Source of the DNA: Rallus limicola
Taxonomy: Eukaryota > Chordata > Aves > Gruiformes > Rallidae
Length of the DNA stretch: 64,000 bases
Assembly: GCA_022605955.1 (NCBI GenBank)
Contig: JAKCOZ010000022.1
Location: 62,001 to 126,000, forward strand
Direction of reading: 5' to 3'
Within the stretch, counting starts at the first letter, position 1; each line of letters starts with the position of its first letter. Below are positions 11,781 to 43,018 of the stretch, piece after piece. The notes beneath the pieces were generated by a model that saw only the letters and a list, made by a program, of their open reading frames with translations, was not told the origin of the DNA and ran no database searches. The position numbers were made by a program, and so were the translations under genes.

Positions 11781-14739
11781 TAATAGAACATCTTCGGTGG
11801 GCGTCTGGCCTCCAGCAAGAGTCAAACCATCACAACAGGGAAAGGAGAATCAACAATTTGTTTTACAGCCTTCCTATCTGTCAAGACTTCTAAAGGTCTT
11901 TGCTACAGCACTCAGAAACCATTTTTTGCCTGGTCAGTTAAGGAACAGGAAAAATTTCTCAAGTCATTTTCTTGTCCTTGATGCAATGCCCACAAGCAAA
12001 TGAAAGTCACACTTCAAGTCAAAAGTTAAACTGAAGTCCAGCTTTTCATATGGTATCAATATTCAGCCCACCTTCAAATATGCCCCAGCAGAACTGTCTA
12101 TTTGCGGGAAGCTTTTATTTCTGTTAAAAAATCAGCAACATCCGTAAGATCAACAGGATTGTACAGCTCAGCCTGTGGGCTCGAAGTGCTAAGCATCACT
12201 GCTGAACGCAGACCACTTTGGGTCAGAGTTCTGAGAGAAAAGTAAAAAATAAGATGAACACAGCAACAGGTAGCCTAGATATGGAATGGAAAGAAGTCAA
12301 ACTACATGTAGTTTGCCAATACACAGAGGAGTGATCTGGAGGAAGTATGTAGAGCATTTCTATCCCAACCTTCAAATAGAAAAGTCTGTCCTGTTGAATA
12401 AACAAAAATATATAGAAAAGGAGATTTGGAACCATTTACAAGACTAATTAATTGAAGAAATGGATTCTGTAGCTCTGTGATGCTGAGGAAAAGCAAAGAT
12501 GAGCCACCAAAAGGTGGAAGAAGAAACTGAGAAGCCCAGTCCAGTGACAACAGAAAAAGGCAAAACAAACTCAGGAGGAAGCCCAGGACAGACCTGTAGG
12601 AAATGAGAACTTAAAGAAAAGCTATAGGATTTTAAAGATATTGATTTAATAACTGCATATAATTCCACGCAGTTGACACTGCTGGTATCAAATTAACAAC
12701 CAGGCTAAGCCCAACCTCCCCCCCACCTCTGTTCTCAATATCCCTGTCAGCCTGAAAACCAAGAATAAAGGAGATAAGGAGGAACAGAAATAGAAATATC
12801 TGTTAGGATTAGGAGTAAAAACAGAATCTCAAAAGTATTTCGGAGCAAATTATCACAGATAACCAGACTCTGAGATGCTCAAATCTCAGGGGGATGGGCA
12901 CAGGGAGAAACACGGCATGCAGAAGTTGGGGCTGGGACCAGAAAACACGAGCCACAGAGCAGTAGGTAGAAAAGATATGTGAGAAAAGACTGTAAAGACC
13001 TGTATTCACACTTGGAGAAGTGTGATGATTCAGAGGCTGACAGCCACTCAAAAGATAATCCTGAAGAAGAGCGCTGGTGTAAAAGGGTGCCTTGTGAAGG
13101 CATTCTGTCATAGTTCAAATCCTGTGGTTTATTGCTCTAAGCAGGTAGCTAAGCCTGAGGAACACAGGGACATACAAATGCATTTCTGAGTGGAATGTCC
13201 CGCAACATAAAAATAATGGAAGCACTAATAATCCTTTGGTGCTCTAAACAGCTATCATCTGGATTTCTTGCATGCAGAGAAAACCAACATAATAATGCTG
13301 AATATTTGGCCTCAAGATGAAATGCTGAAAGGCCTGGACCATGGAGAGGCAGGGTGCAAGTCCCATGGGATGAGGAAGACTCTGCACAGAGGCACTGAGC
13401 TAGCACAGGCCGCTTCAAAAACCCAGCACTGAGGAGGTAAGTAGACGCCTGGTACAGGATGGAGTGAGCAAATTGAAGGGCACTTAGTTAGGGAAGTACA
13501 AAGCTACATCACAAGTGATTCCATGTTTCTGTGATCACCAACCTTGCAGAGCTGCCATCACACAGAGCAGCATTTTCCAGTAGCATTCCAGTATGTTTAT
13601 AAACCAAAGTGGCTAAAGACAAGTGTGTCTGTATAAATGATGGAAAATCTCATAAACAGTTGGAACCAGGTGTGCAGGGCAGGCACCAAGAGGCAGAATA
13701 GAAAATTCTGCAGCCACCTGTAAGTGGGCATCAGGTGGGCAGGAATGGGTCTCTGAAGTCATGTGTGCTGGTTTGCTCAGGAGAACCTCTGCCTGGTCTT
13801 TCCTGGCTTTCTTCAAAGAGCTGGAGAAGCTACCACCAATTTCATGCAGTGCAGGATGAGCTTTGCATTAATCAAAGTGCTGACTCAGCTGAGGTCAGGG
13901 TGTGAGATGAGAACATGTCCCGTCCATTAGTCTGAGCCTGTGTGGCTGCATGGTTGTTTCCAGGGCTTGCTGGAAACCCATTGCTGGACTGCTCTGGTAG
14001 GACACAGGCATCCCCACGGCCCTTGCAGGGCATCCAGGCAAGGCTGGAAGGAAACCTCATTCATTCCAAAGCCCAGGCAACTTCTTCCCCATGGAAAATT
14101 ATGTTCATCTACTAAGGCCACAGAACTGTTCTGTGACAAATGTGGCCAACCTCAGTGCTTGAGTACAAAGTCTTACAGATATTACCACCATCAGGTGCCC
14201 TGATCTTCTCACAGTACTCAGAGGTTACCAGGTAGCTCTGAGCCACGTGTGAAGAGGTCAGAAACTCTACGAGTCAGCTGACAAACAAGACAGGATGATA
14301 CACTTCTCTTTGGAAATGGGATATTTTGCAGTGCCCCAAGATCTCACAGGATTGCCTTCTGGTGAGTAAAGGCCAGGATCTGCTCTAATTGTCTCAGTCT
14401 GTATAAACTGGGACCTACAAGATGTCCCACAGACCCACATCAAACAGAACACATGGGCTGTGTCTGGAAATGAAAACCTGAGCAAGGGGTCTTAGTCTTG
14501 TGGGAGACATGGGTTTGTCTCACTGCACGCTTCCAGATCTAAATTCCCCAGGGGCTTGCTCTGACTGACAGAGAATTAGGCCGGTACTCTGTGAGCAGAA
14601 TCGGACCCCCGACATACTGCTCACTAGCTCAGAGCAGACAAGCTGGAGCATCGCTCCATCCCTCCTCCTGGACAAGTCTCTGCCCCCTGGTATAAGAAAA
14701 TGTATTTCACATCTCCAAATAATGATTCTTTCTGGGAGT

Positions 14740-15190
14740 AATAAGTGCCGCCTCCTCCCAGTCCGACTCGGCCATCGGCGCGCCGCAGTGGTCCCCGAGG
14801 TCTGACGAGGACGGTGGCAGCAGGCAGCAGCTGTCCCTGCCGCCCGCCTCCCGCCGAGTTCCTCCTGCCGCCTCCTCCTCCTCCTCCCGGAGCAGAGGAC
14901 AGCCAGTCCCGCAGCCTGCAGGTGTCTCCCAGTGGAGGAGGCTGCGGAGCCCCTTGGGATCATGTGTGGTACCGGAGCAGATGTTCACTCGCTCTTGGTG
15001 CTCTCTGTGATACAGACCCTCTCCGATCCTGCCCGCGCACTGAAGCACTCCGGCTACGAGAGGACGGCCGCACTCCCGCGCCTGCAGCTGCTCCTCTAAC
15101 GTACAAAGGCAGGATTTCAAGTGAGGAGAAGAATGGGAGTCTGGCTGCAGCGTTTCCTTCGCGGCTACAACAATAGATTGGAAGAAGCCA
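14740..15190 (+). promoter_or_regulatory. GSG1L: CpG island, probable GSG1L promoter and first-exon leader
   Basis: CpG dinucleotides are dense here (for example CATCGGCGCGCCGCAG near 14774 and CCGCGCCTGC near 15075). They are scarce in the several kb on either side. It contains repeated CCGCCTCCTCC boxes that could bind SP/KLF factors. No TATA box is evident, as is usual for CpG-island promoters. It ends about 150 bases before the GSG1L start codon, so the transcription start probably lies inside it. The exact start cannot be read from sequence alone. Confidence 0.75.
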
Positions 15191-15222
15191 AGAGTTTTGA
15201 TGCCTGGAAAACTGGATTCTGA
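15133..15222 (+). promoter_or_regulatory. Upstream ORF 1 in the GSG1L leader (29 codons)
   Basis: ATG at 15133-15135 opens a 29-codon frame ending TGA at 15220-15222, 110 bases before the main ATG. Its context (AGAATGG) is fair, with G at +4. If the transcript starts upstream of 15133 it could lower initiation at GSG1L. No homology is claimed. Confidence 0.45.
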
Positions 15223-15229
15223 ATCGTGA
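15200..15229 (+). promoter_or_regulatory. Upstream ORF 2 in the GSG1L leader (9 codons)
   Basis: ATG at 15200 opens a 9-codon frame with TGA at 15227-15229. It overlaps upstream ORF 1 in another frame and ends 103 bases before the GSG1L start. Confidence 0.4.
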
Positions 15230-15239
15230 GAGGCTTTGA

Positions 15240-33606
<18,367 letters not shown>

Positions 33607-36600
33607 GTAAGACAACAGCCAAGGCTCCTTCCCATTGTACAAATTGCATCCGTGTTGTTTCTTGTTGTACTTCAGGGCCAGGGGAAACATTACTCCCTAA
33701 GCACACAAGGACCTACGTGTCATCCAGATAACATATAGCCAGGTGAAACAAATGCCAAGGGTTTAAGATAGCTGTTTGCTCAGTTTATGCAGATGTGTCA
33801 TTTCTCTGATGCATTTTCTCTTCACTTAGATGATTTTTTTTTCAAGAAAGTGAAGATTTATATTGCAGTACAGACATTTCCCTTCTGCCTTGAGTGAGGA
33901 AGGACATGCTACATGGTTTCCTCAGGCCATGAAGGCATTTTTGGTCAGAAAACTGCAGTCACAGTACCAAATGTCTCTCTGCAAGAGGCAGTCATGTAAA
34001 TGCTTGTTTGATTCACCTTCACAAAAAAAATAATTAATATCTTCAAGAGGCAGGCTGCAAAGGGCTTTCCTTCCTCTGATACTGGAGTTGTAAATTCTCA
34101 ATAGCAATTCAACCCGTATTTCAAAATAGTATTTATCAGGGAAATAATGGGTAGAGTTCAATTAGCAAACTGGGCAGCTGAGCCCATCCCACTCCCTGCT
34201 CAAGACAAGAGCGTTATCATGCAGAGTCCTTCATGCTGACAGTAGGCTCTGGAAAATCCACAGGACAGGTGAAAACACGTGTTTGCCCAAAGAAGCTATA
34301 GATTTTGTGCCTTTGCCAGGTCTGACAGAGAGGCAGTACATGATGTGAGGAGCAGTTGTTCTTTGTGTGAGAAGCAGTTGTTCTTAGTTTGTCTGAACTG
34401 CTGATCAGCTGGACAAATTGAAAGAGAAGAGCAGTGGGGTAGTTCAGTGAGAGAAGCATAAACAGAGACAGTCTGTGAAATCCATTGTGTGTAAACCTAA
34501 ATAAATTATGCACGTTGGGGCAGAGCAATCCTGGGATTACTGACACTAATGGGCTCTGGGTTGGATCTCGCACACACAGAGTGGGCCTTGGGGCACTGCC
34601 ATTCTTAGGGAATCACTAGCTCAATACTCTGCAGCACTCAACCAGCCAACGATCTGCTAGAAAGCATGAGGAAAGGACTTGAGAACAGAGCAGAGACCAT
34701 CCTGTTGCAAGAGGACTGTATATATCTGAGAGTTTTGATTTATATAAAATACAGTGTAGTAAATTGTCCTTTTTAGTCCAGTGCACAGAATGGCCCACAG
34801 ATTTTGTACAAGGATGAGACAGTCTTGAGCCTGAAGGAGATACACATGAGAGGAGAAATGATGGACATTGGTAAAGATGAAAGAGGAACTGAAAGGCAAC
34901 CTGGGGCAGTTCGCTGCCTTTCCCAGTGCAAGGACTAGTGGGCTTTGCATGGTGCCTTCAGGAGACAGACTCAAAACATCTGTTGTAAAGGCAACGGGAT
35001 GTTTCTGTGCTTTATCCATTTTCCATGAAAGTTCATTGCAGTGCATAATGCTTGGTTGCATCACCCACACACTTTCCAAAACAGCATTCAGTGCTTTACA
35101 TTAAGTATTTCTCCTGGTTGTGTGAAACGCTGTCAGCAATTTTTTTAAAAAATTGAATTTTAGAGTTGCTGCATGATGTCAGTGTGTTTGTGTTTCTAGG
35201 CTATTCCATTTTCCTCTGACAGGAAGAAAGGCTCTTTTGGCCTGGTGGCATAAAGAAACTTTTACCTGTTTCTGAAGTCTTGCCGTGGAGTTGTACAGCA
35301 CATTGACAGAGAGAGAGAGGATGCTCAGTCAGAGCTGGGAAGCACTGACCTTCTGACTCACAAACAACTCTGGGTCAAGTTGGACACTGCAACATAGTTG
35401 ATCTGAATTTTTCACCATCAGCCTTTTACTGTGCAGAGATACCTTCATCACATGCAAAAGGAAAATGGTCTGCCAGTGATGCCCAACTTAGTTTCAGGGC
35501 AGAATTCAACTTCTTGACTTCTCTTTTCCAGATAGAAAGTACTTCCTACTCCTTGAATTTCTTCATCCCCTCACTCCATATTGACTTTAATGGCCATAGG
35601 CTTGTCAAGTGCTCAGTTACACCAAGTGCTGGGACAGATTCTTGATTCTTCTTTCAAATAAATGAGATATGATAAAACACACTGAAATAAAAGTAGAGCT
35701 CAGTTATACAAATATATTGTGGTTTTCTTTGTCCATCGTGTAACTGGGAATTTTTGGACTAAACTTGTCTGCACAGCGAGACTTCAGCTTCCCCAGTTCC
35801 TGTGCATCACCTACCACTGAAAAGTGGTTCAAGTTTTCAATTATCAAAAACCTCTTCATGTGCACAAGCTCTGCTACTGCAACTGAGCACTCAGGCTTTC
35901 ATAGATTTTGCTTTCAGTTCTTTTTCCCTGATCCAAAGTCAACCTCTATCTAACCAACTTCCAAGCTAAATACAGGCTGTTGAAATACCTCTGAACACAT
36001 ATCTTCTACTTTTAAGGCATGCTAAAAGGAACTCTGGGAACAAGTTGTGTTCTCCTCTGGAGTCCCTCTCCAATTAGCAGCAAGTCAGTATAAAACCTCT
36101 GCATAGTATTAAAAAAGCTTCTTGGCATAGAAAAGGTAATCACTGAAACATTCACAGTAAAATAAATCATCTATGGTACCAACACTCTTACCTCAAATCT
36201 TGCATTCATAAATGAAAATGTTTCTTATTCTTACTGTAAAAAAGGAATAACTTAAGCTTGAGCTTCCTATCATTAATCCATTTGTGCTGATCTCTAATGT
36301 AGCTGGATATTATATTTCTGATCAGCTCTTTTACCCTTTCCATATACCGCACCAATGACATCCACTAAAAGGAGGCAGCGAAATTTGGGGCAAACAGACC
36401 CACAGTGTGGTATAAATAAGCATTTCCAACCCACACTAGGAGAGCTCTTCCCTGCATTTAAGGCAGCTGCCAACAATCTGTCAGTACCTTGTAAGCCTAA
36501 CATTGAATTTATTAGCTATTGCTGGTTGCTAGTGCCAAATCTGCTTAACAAAATCAGCTTGGTGATGGTAGATAATAACTAGGAAAAAAATAAATAAATT

Positions 36601-39600
36601 CTATGTCCACAAATATTTCTTATGACAGTTTCTCTTTGCTATCAATAAAGAATGACAGGGCAATAGCTGGGTACGTTGGCCAGGACTTTTAATGTGCTCT
36701 CACAGAGCAGATGTTGTTGGGTCCCCTGAAGTGTGCTGTTTTCTAACTTTCATTACAAGTATTTCCAAAAGGAGTTGGAAGGAAACTGCCACAGTAGGCT
36801 GGTCCTGATCTTTCAGTTCCGAATTGTTTCTGGGATCTTCTCTATATAACTTAATCCGAGGTTTGTTCCTGCAGAGCATTTTGTTGACTGAAGGGGAAAA
36901 GGGAAACCTGTTTAGTGAGGGACACAATGCACTACACTGTGAAGTACACGTGGTTTTCAGCTACTTGGTCCATTTGTGAATGCAGCTTGCAGCCATTCCT
37001 CCCTGTGTTGTTGAAAACCTTGCTACATCAGCTTTCTGTAAAGCTCCTGGATGCACTGCCCAGTGGACACACTCTGCTGCCTTCCTCCTCTCATCACATG
37101 GTTTGGGTCCACCTTTTAGCTCCCTTTTCCTATTACTTCAAATCTGTGCCTGGGAGGACATCCAAGCATCCTTCTGCAAATGCATAGTTGTCAACTATCA
37201 ACCACAGTGACACAGAGACCTGCAAGATGAGGAGTCATCACCAGCCAAATTCCCCGTGCAAGTGGAGGCTGGGATATACACAGTGGAGATCATTTGGAGG
37301 TGAAGCATTTGTGCTGGAAGGACTTTGCTGAGGAAGAACAAGGTCTTGAAGGAAATGTGGTGCCACATGAGTTTTGGGGATGGTGCTCACTGGGGCTGTA
37401 GCTTAGGCACTTTCCAAACACATGCAGTGACTGCAGTATTTGCTGAAATGAGGTGCTCCAGCCTGAGGAGTCCTGCTGGGAGGTTGCTTCAGGAGCAGGC
37501 TCAAAGGTCAGCATTGGCTCAAAGTTTAGAGATGGCCACACCAACATAGGACAGGGTTCACAGGACAAGCTCGTTACAAGTAGGACACAATCTGGTCTAA
37601 GTTACTCCAGTGCTCTTCAGGACCCCACTTGCTTCAGCAGTGCTATCTCTGGAACAATTCCCACAATGAAGGGCAAAGCAGCCACTCATCAGGCACTGCC
37701 TGCAGTGCATTGCTTTCTGCTCATTTACAGGGAAGCTCACATGCATAACGTAAGCAAGCTTTTTTGAGACCATGGAGGTTAAAGCAAGGCAAAAGCTTGC
37801 AAAAGGAAAATGCTCATTGCTACTGAGCATTTAACAGTCCAAAATGTTACAGGGGACTTTTAAAATCAGATATGGTACTGGCAGAGGTCAGAGACACCTT
37901 CTGCTTGTCCTTTACACAGCTCACGATGATGCAGCCTGTAGAGATGAGGCAATAAAAATTCAGTGTTGTCTAAAAAGGAGCTGGCAAAACCAACCCCAAT
38001 GCATCAGGGTCTATTAATTAGCTAGTGCTTAACCCTTTGTCACTGAAAGCCAGATCCACAGACAACACCATCCCTGCCCCACTCCTGCTCCGAATACTCA
38101 CTTGGAGTAACAGAGAATCTTGTTTTCACTAAGGCCAAGAGTTTATTTTTCTTATCTTTTTTATTATTACTATTTTAAGCATATTATAGTAAGTCTCAAA
38201 AGCATGAAATCTGCCTAAAATTTAAGAACCATGTACCTTGCAGATAACAGATTAGGCCATCTCCTCAAATCTGTGTGATTTAGCACTTCAGATTATGGTG
38301 CCATGTGGAAACATAAAACCGCCAGGCTTTTACAGTGATGCATTAGAGAGAACTTTTTAGCACAAAGACAGCATTCCTTATTAAAGAGAACTCTCTTTTT
38401 CAACAACTTTGGGATTGTCTTTCTAATTCCATTTGTTATGGTCTAGAATTACTATGGAAACCTAAAACAACAGCAGTATTTTCTGACATAGGACCTCCTC
38501 ACAAACTTGTATCCTCCTGTTCCAACAAAACTTCCAATTTCTTTATCTTAGTTTATTTTAGTTGTAAAGAAAGAGCGTGTTTTCTCCCTGTCTATTGGAA
38601 AAGCCTGGAATTTTGCAAAACAATGACATGGCTGGAAGCTGAAGGTGGTGCTTCAGCCCATGATATATATCTGTAAACAGCACTTACCTGGTATGTCATT
38701 TTCACTTGGAATTCAAAATATTTCCTGCTGACTGGAAATAACAAAGAGCTACAGATACATATAAAGACATACCCAAATTTTAGCTGAGAAACACAAAAAA
38801 CATATAACACTGTCACCAAGTATTACAGATTGGTCCATCTCACATATTAATACACAAATTCATCTCCTTCATGAGAACTTCAATTGCCTTTTTCTTCCCA
38901 TTGATCCAGCAGATGATCCAGATGATTCAGTGGCAAAGTGGAGCCAAACACCCCCAGGTCCTGATTTTCCAGTTTGAGTGAGAGAATCATCTGCAGGATC
39001 AGACTTCAAGAAGATGTATTACAGACAGAAACATGTTTCTAAAAACTCTGCAGAGTTTCCAAGACACTACTGTACCATTTGATACTCTGACTATTACTGC
39101 TAGAGTTTTTCCTGCAGCAGTATGACATGCAATGCTCTTTCACCGATCCCTGTATCACATCACCTATTCAAACACTGTCCTAAAATACTTATTCTTAAAA
39201 CATTACTCTCTTTCCTTTCTCTTCATCACCTGACCCACTCCTTGCCCACGGCGTGCAAATCAGCAGTGCTGGAACAGGACCATTCATTACACTTCTGAAT
39301 GAACATATGTGCAATTTGTTTCCGTGATGCAGTTGGTAATTTGCATCAAAAAAGTAGTAGATCCCTCAAAAATTCTTCTACAAAGCTGGCATTTGAAACA
39401 TTCTTTGTCAGTTTATTTAAAGACTAATCTCAACGACAAGCCCTTTGAAGGAAACTGTGGCCTCCTGTTAGCTCTCACGCAGTAGACAGTGCTGTTGGAA
39501 ACTATGAATACATGACTGTCTTTAATTTTAATGACCATTTCCAAGGGATATTTGAAAGGTGGAATTTGATACTATTAAGCCTATTTAATATAGTCCAATG

Positions 39601-39714
39601 TTTTGCAATTGTATCATTATTTACATGAACTATGGGCACCTCTCAAAGCATAGAAGCTCGGCGGTAGAGTTTACTGTAAACTCTATTATTTTGCTTTATC
39701 TAACACTTGTGTGA

Positions 39715-40095
39715 CTGTATCTTGCATTCTGGGTCCAGTTTTGGGTCCCCTGGTTACAGAAAAGACACTAAAGCTACAGCAGGTTCAACAGAGTGCTACC
39801 AGGAGGCTGCATGATGTACTCCGTGATGAGAAGCTGAGGTACTTATTCAGACTTATTCAGGATGGACAAGAGACAGCATTGGGACCTGTAAGGATGTCAT
39901 CAAAAAGATAGATCCTGGTGGGAAATTGAGATGCAGTGGTTGTAAATTGAAATGAAGGAGATTCCAGATGGATGTACAGAAATAATTTTTCACTATGAGG
40001 ATGAAGAACAATTGAAAAATGATGCCTGAGGAGGTGGTGGTGTTTCTGTCCATGAAGGTTTTCTAGCCCCAACTAGAGCAACCTGGTCTGAACTG
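39715..40095 (+). mobile_element. CR1 LINE 3' end, diverged
   Basis: Phrases GGTCCAGTTTTGGGTCCCCT, CAGAGTGCTACCAGGAGGCT and TTTTCACTATGAGGATGAAG follow the CR1 order of ORF2 end and 3' UTR. The terminal tail is lost. It is among the more diverged copies. Confidence 0.78.
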
Positions 40096-43001
40096 AGTGT
40101 TGAGGCAAAGCAAAGGCAGGCAAGCATTTCCTTGAGTCGAGGTGACAGCCCTGTGAGGAGCTGAGGAACAGCACGGCTACACAAGGATTTTTCTGGCAGT
40201 ATGTTACAGAATAAGGACCCAGCACACCTGCATGCATCCCCGCTTCATTAGAGAGAGATAGACAAGAAGATTTAAGAACATGTCATGGACCTTACTAGAT
40301 CTAGAAAGTTGGGGTTTGGTTGGGGTTTTGTGGTTTGTTTTTCTAAATGGAATACATTCTACAACATAGTGGTGCTTGGACTGGGGTGGTACTGGGGAAT
40401 ACCATGGTTTGCTTGAAAGGCATTTGCTTTGCTGCTCTGGTGAATAAACAGGGGAAAGGAAATTCTTTCAGATTCTACTGAAGAACACTTTGATTGATTA
40501 ACTTTTTTCTCCAAAGTGTAATAAGCAAACCCTTATGGAGGAAAACTTTTTGCTTTGCTGTCCCCAACACAAGAATCCATGAGAATGCTGGTCTGCCTCT
40601 CGGTGTGTTTATGGAGTAACAGAGGATCGGAGGCTCCAGGAAAAAAACAGAATGTTTCTTTGAAGAAATAGATGAGAAGGGTTACACGTATGATCAGTAA
40701 AAGAGTTTTTAGAATGCACAGAATGAATTTTGCGGTTTGTAAAATCCTGACTCTGTGAATAATAATTAGTTTATGTATAAATCATACTCAGAAATATTTA
40801 TGATGAAACTTCCATTCAAAATAAAACAGACAAATGTCTTTAACCTAATGAAATTGCATAGTAAATTATTTCCAAGAACATTCCAATGTCAAGGTAACTC
40901 ACTTAATTATCCATTATCATAGAAACGTAGGCATAATGTTAATTAAAATGAAGGGGCAAAACCATTTCCATTTTTTATTAAGATCCATTGGCCTCTTGAA
41001 CAGCTATTAGCCTTGCTTTCAGGGTTAGGTGGAGGACAAAATTTGCCCTGGTAGGCAGACCATTGCAAGCCAGTTTCAACAGCTCAGGAACTGCAATGTC
41101 ACAATGAGAGGCAATTGAAAAACTATCTGCAAGCCATTTGTATTGACAGCACACAGGAAGCTTTTGTCCGACACCATTATTTCTGCAGTGTACTCTGCAG
41201 CTGCAGTGCACAGTCACCTCAAACAATGAAAAGAATTACCCACGCCTGCAGCTGAGAATACAAATACACCTGCACACCGCCGGCAGTTCTCAGCCACATT
41301 CTGCAAACAAAATCTTCCAGCAGTATACTTGCCTTAGTCAGAACTTTGTCAGTTTAATTATACCACTTGTACATGCAGATATTTATTTTAGGAGTGGATT
41401 ATCATATGCCGTAGGACATTTTACCTTCAGGGCTGAACAGCAGAGACAAAGGGGAGCAAGAGGCCTATGTACGTTAGAATGTGCATTATAAAGTGATGGT
41501 TAAAGTCAACCCCGTAGAGTAGAGTAGCTGTAGAAATAAAATGGCAATTTTGGGAGACTTTTGGATTCCCTTGTGCCTGTACGTTTAGTTACAGTTCCAA
41601 AGGAGATGAGTCCTACATATGTCTAGTACTGCTGTTATAAATCAGCAAAGGTCTTTTGCTCATTAGCTGCAGATCCACAGAGCACAAAATGCTGCTCTTC
41701 CCAGGATAACCACTGCCTACACTGATGTGGCAGGCAATAGTTAAAGCACCAGAACAACATCACTACTTGGTTGGTGATATTATTTCACCAAACATGTACA
41801 TTTGGGACACAAACGCCTATAAAATTTCATTTTACATATCCTCCCCTTTTTTTGCCTTTCAAAGACTTTTCTAACACTGCAAAAAACAGGACCTGTGTTT
41901 TTCCAGTAAAACACTTGCTTAAGATTTGAATGATTGAGGCAGCAGCACTCAGCCTCATGCGAAACTGAGGTACTGCAAAGAACTAATTTCAGTAATTTTT
42001 GTTTTGTTCCACATTTAGTTCCTTACCATTTTATCAAGAAATCCCATTCATTAGTCCAGAATTACATATAGATTACTACTGTTATTCTTCTGATCTCTAG
42101 TTTTCTAGGTATACAGTATACATTGAAATAAAAGGGAAGAGAGACAAGGTTGATGGGGTCTAATCTTGGTGAATCTCGTAACTTATTGTCATTCAATGGT
42201 TCTAGGGTACACACCTTCCATTTTGATTTTTACTGTAACAGTATTTGAAATATATCAATGAATACTGTGGGTACTATATACTGTATTACTGAGCAATAAG
42301 CACTCTATCTAAAAGTGTTCAGACATATAGAGACTTAAAATTTTATTCATAAAGCGCTTTCAGATTTTCACTCTATCAAAACATGTTATTGTCAGACTGG
42401 CTAAAAACCTGCTCATCTTATGCACATTAATTCCACTCTTATTAACATTAGAGGGGATTTTCATGAGTAAAGTGTTTCATGAAATTTAAAACATATATTA
42501 CTTCCTTCAGTCCTTCCAATGGTGAATTATAATTGCTTTAATAATTCAGAATGACATGAAAAAGAATCTAAGGCAATAACCAACTTGCATGCTACCTACC
42601 ACATATTGCACTTTTAAAGTAATCAGGGAGAGATTAATTAACCAAATCTTCTTTTTCTGACCAAAAAAGAAGACACAGTAGAGGACAACAGAAAGTAACA
42701 TGGATGTATACCAATGGTTCTAAATAGTTTAAATAATCTTTTTCCATATCCCTGATAAATCTCAAAAAAATTCAATGTATCACTAATTTTCTAAATATCT
42801 CTGAATTTTAATTCAGAATTACTCTTCAATATTATCTTACAAAAGTGTGGTTTGTTTTGCTTTTTTTTGTTTAAATCAAGACTATTAGTTTCCTGCCTCC
42901 CTAGAATAAGCTTATGTTTAGGTTAGGGTTTCGCCCCAGTTTTGTACTAAACAAGTTCCTGGATTTAATTTGGAATCCTGCTAAATTAAGGGGGAAGAGG
43001 C

Positions 43002-43018
43002 GGGGGGGGGGGGGGGGG
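43002..43018. repeat. Poly-G run (17)
   Basis: Seventeen G preceded by GGGGAAGAGGC and followed by AGGTG. A long G homopolymer in an AT-rich intron, prone to length variation and sequencing error. Confidence 0.92.

Larger units (their letters stand above)
2161..14739. other. Intergenic region between IL20RB and GSG1L
   Basis: About 12.6 kb without a supportable gene. It holds CR1 fragments at 2886-3320, 4577-4902, 7430-7665, 7705-7795 and 10384-10490, and an LTR at 10990-11780. The intervals 4903-7429, 7796-10383 and 11781-14739 look like unique, AT-moderate sequence. I see no exon-like homology there on either strand. Open frames of 60-150 codons are scattered and unrelated to one another. 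Confidence 0.7.

Noticed and set aside
34657..35079. 140-codon - frame in intron 2
   Set aside because: No domain or homology recognised; no splice or promoter signals around it.
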